Source: Candidatus Solincola tengchongensis | GTDB taxonomy: Bacteria > Actinomycetota > Geothermincolia > Geothermincolales > RBG-13-55-18 | Assembly: GCA_015711895.1 (NCBI GenBank) | Contig: JACVJH010000358.1 | Location: 1 to 11,493 of the forward strand | DNA length: 11,493 bases | Reading direction: 5' to 3' | In this document: positions 1 to 6,194 of the stretch, piece by piece | Position numbering within the stretch: the first letter of the stretch is position 1 | Layout of the letters: every line of letters begins with the position of its first letter | Translations under genes and position numbers: made by a program | The notes under the pieces: generated by a model | Seen by the model: only the letters and a program-made list of their open reading frames with translations | What the model was told of the DNA's origin: nothing | The model's database searches: none

Positions 1-1038
1 GCGGCCCGCGAGAAGGGCCTGCTGGGAGAGAACATCCTGGGGACCGGTTTTTCCTTCGACATCAAGATAAGCCGCGGCGGCGGTGCCTTCGTGTGCGGCG
101 AGTCCTCGGCGCTAATGCGCTCCGTGGAGGGGAACGTGGGCGAGCCGCGGGCCAAGTACATCCGCTCCGTAGAGAGGGGCCTCTACAACAAACCCACCGT
201 CCTCAACAACGTCGAGACATGGGCCAACGTGCCCGAGATCATCCTCAAGGGCGCGGAATGGTATGCGAGCATGGGCACCGAGAGCTCCAAGGGCACCAAG
301 GTCTTCTCCCTGGTGGGGAAGGTCAACAACACCGGCCTGGTGGAGGTCCCCATGGGCATCTCCATACGCGAACTGGTGGATAAGATCGGTGGAGGCATCC
401 TGGGCGGGAAGAAGTTCAAGGCGGTGCAGACCGGTGGCCCCTCCGGCGGCTGCATCCCCGAAAGCCTTGCGGACCTGCCCATCGACTTCGACAGCCTCAC
501 CAAAGCCGGATCCATGATGGGGTCCGGGGGCATCATCGTGATGGACGAGGACACCTGTATGGTGGACGTCGCCAGGTACTTCACCGGGTTCCTGGTGGAG
601 GAGTCCTGTGGGAAGTGCACTCCCTGCCGCGACGGCTTGCCGCGCATGCTCGACCTGCTCACCGAGATAACCGAGGGAAAGGGCCGGGAAGAGCACCTGT
701 CCATGCTGGAGGAGCTGTGCGATCTTCTGACCTGGGGGGCACTGTGCGGCCTGGGGACCTCGGCCGCCAACCCCGTGCTCTCCACCATCAAGTACTTTCG
801 GGAGGAATACGAAGCCCACATCAAGGACAAGAAGTGCCCGGCCGGGGTGTGCAAAGCGCTCATCACCTATTCCATAGACCCGGAGGCGTGCACCGGTTGT
901 CGCCTGTGCGCCAAGAACTGCCCGCAAGGTTGCATCACGGGCAAGCGCAAGGAGGCCCATGTGATCGACACGTCAAAGTGCATCAAGTGCGGCGTCTGTA
1001 AGGACGTATGCACCTTCGACGCGGTGAGGATCTTGTAG
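1..1038 (+). CDS. NuoF/HydB-like NAD(P)H-oxidising flavoprotein subunit with C-terminal 2[4Fe-4S] ferredoxin domain (5' partial)
   Basis: The frame is open from base 1, so the N-terminus (thioredoxin-like and early flavin-site region) lies outside the window; 345 residues are visible. Family role: this subunit holds FMN, binds NAD(P)H and passes electrons to iron-sulfur clusters in HydABC hydrogenases, formate dehydrogenases and related complexes in the cytoplasm. Visible motifs are a Gly-rich flavin/nucleotide segment followed by CGESSAL (residues 32-38), NNVETWANVP, and the cluster ligands SCGKCTPC (Cys203, 206, 209) with a fourth Cys at 249. The C-terminus carries two complete CxxCxxCxxxC sets (Cys297/300/303/307 and Cys327/330/333/337). 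This tail resembles HydB and HndC rather than respiratory NuoF. The stop lies one base before the next gene, so the two are surely co-transcribed. The exact complex cannot be named without the upstream genes. One oddity is Ser at the second Glu of the usual CGEET motif. Confidence 0.93.
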   Translation, partial: AAREKGLLGENILGTGFSFDIKISRGGGAFVCGESSALMRSVEGNVGEPRAKYIRSVERGLYNKPTVLNNVETWANVPEIILKGAEWYASMGTESSKGTKVFSLVGKVNNTGLVEVPMGISIRELVDKIGGGILGGKKFKAVQTGGPSGGCIPESLADLPIDFDSLTKAGSMMGSGGIIVMDEDTCMVDVARYFTGFLVEESCGKCTPCRDGLPRMLDLLTEITEGKGREEHLSMLEELCDLLTWGALCGLGTSAANPVLSTIKYFREEYEAHIKDKKCPAGVCKALITYSIDPEACTGCRLCAKNCPQGCITGKRKEAHVIDTSKCIKCGVCKDVCTFDAVRIL

Positions 1039-1039
1039 C

Positions 1040-1768
1040 ATGGAAAAGATAAGCGTGGTCATCGACGGGAGGACCTTTGAGGCCGAAAGAGACACCCCCG
1101 TGCTGGAGGTGGCGCGCCGGAACGGCATCTACATCCCCTCGCTCTGCTACAACAGCGAGGTGACCTCCAGCGGCGGCTCCTGCCGCGTCTGTCTCGTGGA
1201 GGCCCACCAGGGCGGCAGGATGAGGCTGGTCACTTCCTGCAACTACCCGGTGCGCAAGGGCCTGGAGGTGAAGACCGACACCCCCCTGGTGCGCAGGGTC
1301 CGCAGGGGTTTGCTGGAGCTACTCCTGGCGCGCGTGCCGGATTCGGAGGTCATTCGGAGGATGGCCGCCGCCGAGGGCGTCACCGAGGTCCGTTTCCGCA
1401 AGGACGAGGGAGAGAACGAGCGCTACAAGTGCATCGCCTGCGCGCTGTGCGCCAACGTCTGCGCAGAGGTGGTGGGCGTACACGCCATAGCCATGGTCGG
1501 ACGCGGGGCGGACAAGAAACCAGCCACCCCTTACGACAAGCCGTCGGACGCGTGCATCGGATGCGGCGCCTGCGCCTACGCCTGCCCCACCGGGGCCATC
1601 AAGCTCGAGGAGAGGGACGGCGTGCGCCATATATGGCACAAGGACTTCAATATGGTCAGGTGCAGCGTCTGCGGCATCCCCTACATACCCGAGGCCCAGG
1701 TGGACTGGATTGTGAAAAGAACGGGCAAGGACAGGTCGTTCTTCGACAAGTGCCCGGACCACCGCTGA
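1040..1768 (+). CDS. HoxU/NuoG N-terminal-like iron-sulfur electron-transfer subunit
   Basis: This 242-residue protein starts with ATG one base after the preceding stop, with GGTGAGGA about 9 bases upstream inside the previous gene. Residues 1-80 form a [2Fe-2S] ferredoxin fold with ligands Cys36, Cys48, Cys51 and Cys67. Residues 131-141 and 172-182 are two complete CxxCxxCxxxC motifs for [4Fe-4S] clusters. The His-Cys box for an additional [4Fe-4S] cluster, found between these parts in NuoG and HydA, is not visible; the region (about 95-128) reads as a Cys-free helical linker. No H-cluster or molybdopterin domain follows. Instead a 60-residue tail ends with CSVC (208-211) and CPDH (238-241), a possible zinc or extra metal site. 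It probably wires the flavoprotein subunit to a catalytic partner encoded elsewhere. The electron-transfer role is confident; the partner enzyme is unknown. Confidence 0.9.
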   Translation: MEKISVVIDGRTFEAERDTPVLEVARRNGIYIPSLCYNSEVTSSGGSCRVCLVEAHQGGRMRLVTSCNYPVRKGLEVKTDTPLVRRVRRGLLELLLARVPDSEVIRRMAAAEGVTEVRFRKDEGENERYKCIACALCANVCAEVVGVHAIAMVGRGADKKPATPYDKPSDACIGCGACAYACPTGAIKLEERDGVRHIWHKDFNMVRCSVCGIPYIPEAQVDWIVKRTGKDRSFFDKCPDHR

Positions 1769-1775
1769 TTCCCGT

Positions 1776-1793
1776 CCCGCGAGGAGACGCGGG
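1776..1793 (+). other. Perfect 6-bp GC hairpin just after the operon stop
   Basis: CCCGCG and CGCGGG flank a six-base loop, 7 bases after the stop codon at 1768. There is no T-run behind it, so it is not a standard intrinsic terminator. It could protect the 3' end of the mRNA or act as an early weak terminator. Confidence 0.35.
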
Positions 1794-2048
1794 CACACCG
1801 GGATGGAAGGTGACCAACATCTACTCGGAGTTCCCGGTCGCTTTGGAAGATATCTCCTGAGCCTCTTGAAGTAACCTCGCCGGATAACCCTTTGATCCAG
1901 TAATGAAGCGCCAAGTCATCATTGGTCCTTTGAGGGGTTGGGCTCTACAAGACGTCCAGGGCTCGTTTTTAAACGGCCGGGTTTTAAGACACGGCGTGAA
2001 CAAATCCACCCAAAGTACGAGCAGGTACTCTGACATCTTCCCGTGAAG

Positions 2049-2078
2049 AAGAGAGTCCCCGGGTGGGCTCTTTTATTT
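2049..2078 (+). terminator. Rho-independent terminator of the + strand oxidoreductase operon
   Basis: The left arm AAGAGAGTCC (2049-2058) pairs with GGGCTCTTTT (2065-2074), with two G-T wobbles and a six-base loop. TTTTATTT follows the GC-rich core of the stem. It points away from the + strand genes and lies about 280 bases past their last stop. The mirrored side has only a weak T-rich stretch, so it serves the + strand best. Confidence 0.65.
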
Positions 2079-2100
2079 CCCGGTGGAGCCAAGCCTGATG

Positions 2101-2119
2101 AAAAAAGGCTGGGAGCCCT
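2101..2119 (-). terminator. Rho-independent terminator of secG
   Basis: Read on the minus strand, AGGGCT, a CCC loop and AGCCTT form a six-pair stem with one wobble, immediately followed by six T residues (complement of the A-run at 2101-2106). It lies about 60 bases past the secG stop, as expected for its transcript end. Confidence 0.7.
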
Positions 2120-2180
2120 GCATGAGAATAGCAACGGCTACACCCTTAAAGGCCGTGGGAGGGCATTGAACCCCTCGTCC

Positions 2181-2417
2181 TCACTTGTAGATGTAGATGA
2201 GGACTATGGTGGTAATGACGAAGATGAAGGCGCTGGCTATGGTGATGCGGTCCAGGTTCTTCTGCACCACCTGGGTCCCGGAGAGGCCTCCCAAGGAGGA
2301 CCCACCGAAGGCGCTGGAGAGCCCGCTTCCTCTGCCGGAATGCAGGAGCACGAAGATGGTCATGGAGAGCCCGGAGAGAAAGAACAGGGGAAGCATTATG
2401 TATTTCAGGATATCCAA
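2181..2417 (-). CDS. secG: Preprotein translocase subunit SecG
   Basis: SecG is the small accessory membrane subunit of the SecYEG protein-export channel. The 78-residue product has the family layout: a first hydrophobic helix (about residues 5-25), a Gly/Ser-rich cytoplasmic loop with SGRGSGLSSAFGG followed by SSLGGLSG, and a second helix (about 57-76). Length is normal. The start is TTG, chosen because AGGAGGT sits with five bases between it and the codon; the nearest ATG is codon 8, inside the first helix. Its position after gap-pgk-tpiA is the usual actinobacterial arrangement, but here about 600 bp separates it from tpiA. An extended -10 box and a terminator suggest it is transcribed on its own. 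Confidence 0.93.
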   Translation of the reverse strand: MDILKYIMLPLFFLSGLSMTIFVLLHSGRGSGLSSAFGGSSLGGLSGTQVVQKNLDRITIASAFIFVITTIVLIYIYK

Positions 2418-2420
2418 TTC

Positions 2421-2474
2421 CTACCTCCTGGCCTTACCTTTCAATTCTTCTCCTCTTCGACGGCTTGAGGTCAT
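2421..2474 (-). CDS. Possible 17-residue upstream reading frame before secG
   Basis: An ATG at 2474-2472 opens a 17-codon frame for a very basic peptide (starts MTSSRRRGEEL) and ends in TAG within the secG ribosome site. It lies in the same frame as secG, with a single codon between the TAG and the TTG start. AGGGA and GAGG lie just upstream of the ATG, and the predicted -10 box is 23 bases before it. It could be a leader peptide coupling translation to secG, or chance; sequence alone does not decide. Nothing in it resembles a known family. Confidence 0.22.
   Translation of the reverse strand: MTSSRRRGEELKGKARR
2423..2429 (-). promoter_or_regulatory. Ribosome binding site deciding the TTG start of secG
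   Basis: AGGAGGT on the minus strand lies five bases upstream of TTG at 2417-2415. It overlaps the stop codon of a short in-frame upstream frame that ends one codon before the TTG. Confidence 0.75.
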
Positions 2475-2497
2475 GTTCCCTGGACCTCTCGTCGACG

Positions 2498-2506
2498 ATT
2501 GTACCA
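2498..2506 (-). promoter_or_regulatory. Extended -10 promoter for secG
   Basis: TGGTACAAT on the minus strand matches the extended -10 form (TGn followed by TACAAT, five of six to consensus). No good -35 hexamer is present; GGGACG at an 18-base spacing is the best. Transcription would start around 2491, giving a leader of about 75 bases to the secG start. Confidence 0.5.
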
Positions 2507-3014
2507 CGCCTGCGACTCACCCGTCCCCCGTCGAGAGATCAAACCTTTCTTCCAGTCGGATTCGCTCCTTTTGCTGGGACGACGGAGTGGCCTCTCGGCC
2601 CCTTTCAAACCCCGGGCGCCTACCGAATCTTTACGCTACCCCTCCTTCCGAAGCGTCCGGCCCACCACGGGTGAGCCTCTTTCGCTCGATTCCGCGTCTT
2701 GTTGCCGCGCCGCGGCGGTCCCTCCCCTGCCGGTCCTGGTTTTACGCAATGCAGCGCCTCCTATGTGATCCCTCGGCGCATCCGCCGCCCCGTCAACGGA
2801 ATGCTCACCACCCCTTTTACCGGCTTGAGCACACGGGCATAAGACTCGCGGGCGCGGGAATCGTGAGGAAAGCAACCCCCCTTTTAATACGGCCTTTCAG
2901 GAGGGGCTTTACGCAGGCGCAAAACTTCCGAGGCCTTCCCTTCCTGCCTCTTCCGCCAACTGCGTGGAGTAAGGGAGGTCGCCGCGGATAGTGCCTTCTG
3001 CGACGCGACGATGA
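2507..3014. other. About 500-bp non-coding spacer between tpiA and secG
   Basis: I see no recognisable protein gene, tRNA, or conserved core of RNase P, SRP or tmRNA. Short frames on both strands have arbitrary composition and no ribosome sites. On the minus strand just past tpiA, an imperfect pairing of CCCCTC (2903-2908 side) with GGGGGG (2876-2881 side), followed by TTGCTTT, could be a weak terminator. One hairpin at 2659-2677 is listed separately. Many minus-strand segments are purine-rich, with runs such as GGAGGGACC and GGAAGGAGG. It may be a decayed gene or hold an unrecognised RNA. Confidence 0.5.
2659..2677. repeat. 8-bp inverted repeat (hairpin) in the tpiA-secG spacer
   Basis: GGCCCACC and GGTGAGCC flank a three-base loop; seven pairs are Watson-Crick and one position can pair only as a G-T wobble on the minus-strand transcript. 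On the + strand TCTTTC follows. It is not a clear terminator on either strand, but is the strongest local fold I can see in this stretch. Confidence 0.35.
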
Positions 3015-3776
3015 CTATTCCCGGAAACGGGCTATGGCCGCGAAATCCGCTGCCTTCAGGCTGGCCCCGCCGACCAGCGCCCCGTCAACGTCCGGCATGG
3101 CCATGAGCTCGGCGGCGTTATCCGGCTTGACGCTCCCCCCGTAGAGGATGCGCACGCCGGAGGCGGTATCCTGCCCGAACCTCTCGGCGAGCCATCCGCG
3201 AATGAAGGAGTTCATCTCCTGGGCGTCCTCGGGGGTGGCCGTCTTTCCCGTACCTATGGCCCAGATCGGCTCATAGGCTATCACCAAGGCGGAGGCCTCG
3301 TCGCTGCTCCAGGCGGCCAGGGCCGATTCCAGCTGCCCCCTGACCTTTGATTCCGCCTTACCCTCTTCCCTCTCCTCCAGGGTCTCGCCAACGCAGAGGA
3401 TGGGGACCATGCCCTCCTCCAGGACGGCGCGCGCCTTGGCGGCTACCAGCTGGTCCCCTTCCCCGATGATCTCCCGGCGTTCGCTGTGTCCCACGATGAC
3501 GTAATGCACCTCCAGTGCCTTCAACATCCGCGGGGAGATCTCCCCCGTGTAGGCCCCTTCCGGTGCCCGGTAGCCGCCCTGGGCTCCCAGGACGATACGC
3601 GATCGGGATTCCTTGAGCGTCCGCGCGACGTCGGAGAGAGCGGTAAAGGGCGGGCACACCGCCACCTCCACCCCTTCCAGGCCGGCCAGGAGGCCGTCCA
3701 GCTCCCTCACCAGATCGACGGCCTCGCGGTGATCCTTGTGCATCTTCCAGTTCCCGGCAACCAGCGGTAAGCGCAT
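3015..3776 (-). CDS. tpiA: Triosephosphate isomerase
   Basis: The enzyme interconverts dihydroxyacetone phosphate and glyceraldehyde 3-phosphate in glycolysis. The 253-residue protein has normal length and all catalytic elements: AGNWKM (Asn9, Lys11), VGHSERR (His97), AYEPIWAIGTGKT with Glu169, and phosphate-binding GGSVKP and VGGASL. The frame is open further upstream into pgk, but the ATG at 3776 is chosen because the family begins almost at this point and AAGGGGG lies 9 bases before it. The gene begins 19 bp after the pgk stop, so it belongs to the gap-pgk-tpiA operon. A small oddity is GAQGG (residues 64-68) where most family members have GAQN; the following GAYTGEIS is normal. Confidence 0.97.
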   Translation of the reverse strand: MRLPLVAGNWKMHKDHREAVDLVRELDGLLAGLEGVEVAVCPPFTALSDVARTLKESRSRIVLGAQGGYRAPEGAYTGEISPRMLKALEVHYVIVGHSERREIIGEGDQLVAAKARAVLEEGMVPILCVGETLEEREEGKAESKVRGQLESALAAWSSDEASALVIAYEPIWAIGTGKTATPEDAQEMNSFIRGWLAERFGQDTASGVRILYGGSVKPDNAAELMAMPDVDGALVGGASLKAADFAAIARFRE

Positions 3777-3795
3777 GTCTGCGGTCCCCCTTTCC

Positions 3796-4980
3796 TTATT
3801 TTTCCTGAAGGACCTCCACTCCCGGAAGGGCCTTACCCTCCAGGAATTCCATGGAAGCGCCTCCCCCAGTGGAGATGTGGGTGAAACTCTCCTCCAGGCC
3901 GAACTTGCGGATGGCGGATATGGTATCCCCTCCTCCGGCCACGGTAACCGCTCCCGAGGAGGCAATGGCCTCCGCCACCCTGCGCGTGCCTTCCTGGAAG
4001 CGCTCCCATTCGAAGACCCCCATGGGACCGTTCCAGAAGATGGTGGCCGCTTCTCCTATCCTCGAGGCGTAGGCATCGCGGGTGCGTGGGCCGATGTCCA
4101 GACCCATCCATCCTGGAGGGATGCCGCCCGCTTCCACCACCCGGCTCTCCGCGTCGGGGCGGAAGTCGTCGGCCACCACCACGTCCTGGGGAAGCATGAT
4201 CTCCGCCCTGCCGGGCGTTTCTCCCTCCATGAGCTCTCCCACCTGGTCTAGAAATTCCTCCTCGCATAGAGATTTACCTATTTCCAGACCTTTCCATTTC
4301 ATGATCGTGAAACACATGCCCCCGCCCAGTATCAAGGTGTCCACCAGTTCGCGCAACCTGAAGAGCACCTTGAGCTTGTCGGAGATCTTGCTCCCTCCGA
4401 GCACGGCCACGAAGGGACGTGCGGGGTCCTGCAGAAGACCTCCCAGAGCCTGGAGCTCCCTCTCCATGAGCAGTCCGGCAACGGCCGGAAGGCGCTCTGC
4501 GACCCCCACCACGGAGGCATGCGCTCGGTGGGCGGCTCCGAAGGCGTCGTTCACGTAGATGTCTCCCAGCCGGGCCAACGCGGCAGCGAAATCGGGGTCG
4601 TTGGCCGTCTCGCCGGGGTGGAACCGCAGGTTCTCCAGGAGCACGACCTCCCCGGGCCGCAGTGCGGAGCAGACCTCCTCCACCTCGGGGCCTACCACCG
4701 TGTCCAGCTTGCGCACCGGCACGCCTAGAAGTGCCTTTAGCCTCTCGGCCACCGGGTCCAGACGCAGCGTTTCCACCACCTGTCCCTTGGGCCGTCCCAG
4801 GTGGGACATGACCACCAGCGAAGCGCCCTTGTCCAGCAGGAATTGCAGGGTGGGCAGTGCGGCGCGGATGCGGATGTCGTCCTCCACCTCTCCCCGCTCG
4901 GAGAGGGGCACGTTGAAGTCCACCCTCACCAGAACGCGCTTCCCTGAGACGTCAACGTCCCGCACGGTCTTCTTGGCCAT
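3796..4980 (-). CDS. pgk: Phosphoglycerate kinase
   Basis: The enzyme transfers the acyl phosphate of 1,3-bisphosphoglycerate to ADP, yielding ATP and 3-phosphoglycerate. The 394-residue length is typical for bacteria. The N-terminal substrate domain shows RVDFNVP (19-25), SHLGRPKG (59-66), LRFHPGE (118-124) and NDAFGAAHRAHAS. The C-terminal nucleotide domain shows GGSKISDK (195-202), GGGMCFTIMK, WNGPMGVFE (316-324), GGGDT (349-353) and STGGGAS (370-376). The start is the ATG at 4980, where homology begins; an earlier in-frame start would overlap gap without resembling the family. It starts 13 bp after the gap stop and is followed by tpiA after 19 bp, so one transcript is expected. Confidence 0.98.
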   Translation of the reverse strand: MAKKTVRDVDVSGKRVLVRVDFNVPLSERGEVEDDIRIRAALPTLQFLLDKGASLVVMSHLGRPKGQVVETLRLDPVAERLKALLGVPVRKLDTVVGPEVEEVCSALRPGEVVLLENLRFHPGETANDPDFAAALARLGDIYVNDAFGAAHRAHASVVGVAERLPAVAGLLMERELQALGGLLQDPARPFVAVLGGSKISDKLKVLFRLRELVDTLILGGGMCFTIMKWKGLEIGKSLCEEEFLDQVGELMEGETPGRAEIMLPQDVVVADDFRPDAESRVVEAGGIPPGWMGLDIGPRTRDAYASRIGEAATIFWNGPMGVFEWERFQEGTRRVAEAIASSGAVTVAGGGDTISAIRKFGLEESFTHISTGGGASMEFLEGKALPGVEVLQEK

Positions 4981-4993
4981 GACCGCCTCCGCG

Positions 4994-5986
4994 TCAGGAG
5001 AGGAGGATGCCCAGGAGGTCCACAAGGCGGTTGGAGAATCCCCATTCGTTGTCGTACCAGGATACCACCTTGCACATCCTGCCCATGACCATCGTGGACA
5101 GGGCGTCGAAGACCGAGGAGGCCGGGTTGCCGATGACGTCGGAGGAGACGATGGGGTCCTCCGTGTATTCCAGGATGCCCTTGAGGTCCCCCTCGGCCGC
5201 CTCCTTCATGGCCTTGTTTATCTCCTCCTTGCTCGCCTCGCGGCTCAGAACGGCGGTGAGGTCCACCACACTCCCGTCCATTACCGGGACGCGCATAGCG
5301 ATGCCGTCCATCTTCCCCTTGAGCTCAGGTATCACCAGGCCTATGGCCCGTGCGGCTCCGGTGGAGGTGGGGATTATGTTACCCGCCGCAGCGCGGGCGC
5401 GCCGCAGGTCCTTGTGGGGGAAGTCGAGGGTGCGCTGGTCGTTGGTGTAGGCATGGACTGTGGTCATGAAGCCGTATTCCACACCGAAGGCCTCCATGAG
5501 CACCTTGACCACCGGAGCCAGGCAGTTGGTGGTGCAGGAGGCATTGCTCACGATGTGATGCGAAGAGGGATCGTACCTGTCGTGGTTGACCCCCATGACC
5601 ACGGTGATGTCCGGGTCGGTGGCCGGCGCGGTGATTATCACCTTGCGCGCCCCGGCATCCAGGTGCTTGGAGGCTCCCTGGCGGTCGGTGAACCTCCCCG
5701 TGGCCTCGATGACGACCTCGACCCCTAAATCCTTCCAGGGCAGCTGGGCCGGGTCGGACTGGGAGAGGACCAGTATCTCCCTTCCGTCCACCACCAGCTT
5801 CCCCTCCCCGGCGGATACCTCTCCCGGATATCTTCCGAACACGGTGTCGTATTTGAGGAGGTGCGCCAAGGTGGCGGGGTCGGTGAGGTCGTTCACGGCC
5901 ACTATATCCACGCCCTTTTCCACCGCGGCGCGCAGGAATAATCTGCCTATCCTCCCGAATCCGTTTATACCTACCTTCGCTCCCAT
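4994..5986 (-). CDS. gap: Type I glyceraldehyde-3-phosphate dehydrogenase
   Basis: The enzyme oxidises and phosphorylates glyceraldehyde 3-phosphate to 1,3-bisphosphoglycerate with reduction of NAD. The 330-residue protein has INGFGRIGR (residues 7-15) for dinucleotide binding, SNASCTTNCLAP with catalytic Cys151, His178 in TTVHAYTNDQ, and the C-terminal WYDNEWGFSNR. Asp33 in VNDLTD is typical of NAD-preferring enzymes. The ATG at 5986 is preceded by AAGGAGGT at five bases, an excellent ribosome site. It heads the gap-pgk-tpiA operon; the promoter at 6040-6067 places transcription start about 45 bases upstream. No frameshift or missing catalytic residue is seen. Confidence 0.98.
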   Translation of the reverse strand: MGAKVGINGFGRIGRLFLRAAVEKGVDIVAVNDLTDPATLAHLLKYDTVFGRYPGEVSAGEGKLVVDGREILVLSQSDPAQLPWKDLGVEVVIEATGRFTDRQGASKHLDAGARKVIITAPATDPDITVVMGVNHDRYDPSSHHIVSNASCTTNCLAPVVKVLMEAFGVEYGFMTTVHAYTNDQRTLDFPHKDLRRARAAAGNIIPTSTGAARAIGLVIPELKGKMDGIAMRVPVMDGSVVDLTAVLSREASKEEINKAMKEAAEGDLKGILEYTEDPIVSSDVIGNPASSVFDALSTMVMGRMCKVVSWYDNEWGFSNRLVDLLGILLS

Positions 5987-6039
5987 CTCCGACCTCCTTC
6001 AGGTTCTCGAACCATTTTTTCCTGTACCGCTCATCTGAC

Positions 6040-6067
6040 ATTATAAGCGAAAAGGGGCGCTTTTAAA
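6040..6067 (-). promoter_or_regulatory. Sigma-70-type promoter of the gap-pgk-tpiA operon
   Basis: On the minus strand, TTTAAA (6062-6067, four of six to consensus) and a perfect TATAAT (6040-6045) are separated by 16 bases, within an AT-richer stretch unlike the surrounding coding DNA. Transcription would begin near 6033, leaving a leader of about 47 bases. Inverted AAGCG half-sites overlap it, suggesting an operator. Confidence 0.65.
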
Positions 6068-6092
6068 CTCGCCCGGCGCCGGTGAAGCGCTT
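6045..6092. promoter_or_regulatory. Paired AAGCG/CGCTT sites over the gap promoter (possible operator)
   Basis: AAGCG at 6045-6049 and CGCTT at 6058-6062 form an inverted repeat with eight bases between, touching the -10 box and its spacer. The palindrome AAGCGCTT lies at 6085-6092, upstream of the -35. The shared GCGCTTT core occurs twice, exactly 30 bp apart (6057 and 6087), which places both on the same DNA face. A 10-bp palindrome CCGGCGCCGG (6073-6082) sits between. Regulator binding is inference. Confidence 0.35.
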
Positions 6093-6194
6093 TAATTAAG
6101 CGGCATCGTAGCAGGTCAAGGCATTTCCGTCGGCCGAACATACCAGGAGCCGGGAATGGAATAAGAACGCCTTTCTTTTTTCCGCGTAAGCCCG

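Larger units (their letters stand above)
1769..2180. other. Non-coding convergent intergenic region
   Basis: About 410 bp separates the stop of the iron-sulfur subunit gene from the stop of secG on the opposite strand. I see no tRNA or convincing gene. It holds a short perfect hairpin right after the + strand operon and two rho-independent terminators pointing at each other, listed separately. Short frames such as a 23-codon ATG frame at 1803-1874 have no ribosome site and look accidental. Bases 1795-2048, upstream of the + strand terminator, are unexplained and would be a long 3' untranslated region. Confidence 0.6.

Noticed and set aside
1955..1985. Hairpin-like CGTTTTTAAACG as a further terminator
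   Set aside because: The loop would be too small, and no T-run follows a GC-rich stem; the structure at 2049-2078 is better.
2155..2185. tRNA T-arm-like sequence (GGTTCAATGCC on the minus strand) just after secG
   Set aside because: The five-base T-stem does not pair fully, and no anticodon arm or acceptor stem can be assembled around it.
2636..2875. 79-codon minus-strand frame in the tpiA-secG spacer, TTG start
   Set aside because: No proper ribosome site (a G-run directly abuts the TTG) and no recognisable similarity; composition is arbitrary.
2197..2991. 264-codon + strand frame covering the secG region and the tpiA-secG spacer
   Set aside because: It is antisense to SecG, lacks a ribosome site, and its composition (Pro, Arg, Ser rich) looks like translated non-coding DNA.
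4559..5728. 389-codon open frame on the + strand opposite gap and pgk
   Set aside because: Antisense to two unmistakable glycolytic genes; the product is low-complexity and unlike any family.
6087..6129. Second gap promoter with TTGACC and ATTAAA at 17 bases on the minus strand
   Set aside because: The -10 matches only three of six bases; the promoter with a perfect TATAAT downstream is far better.
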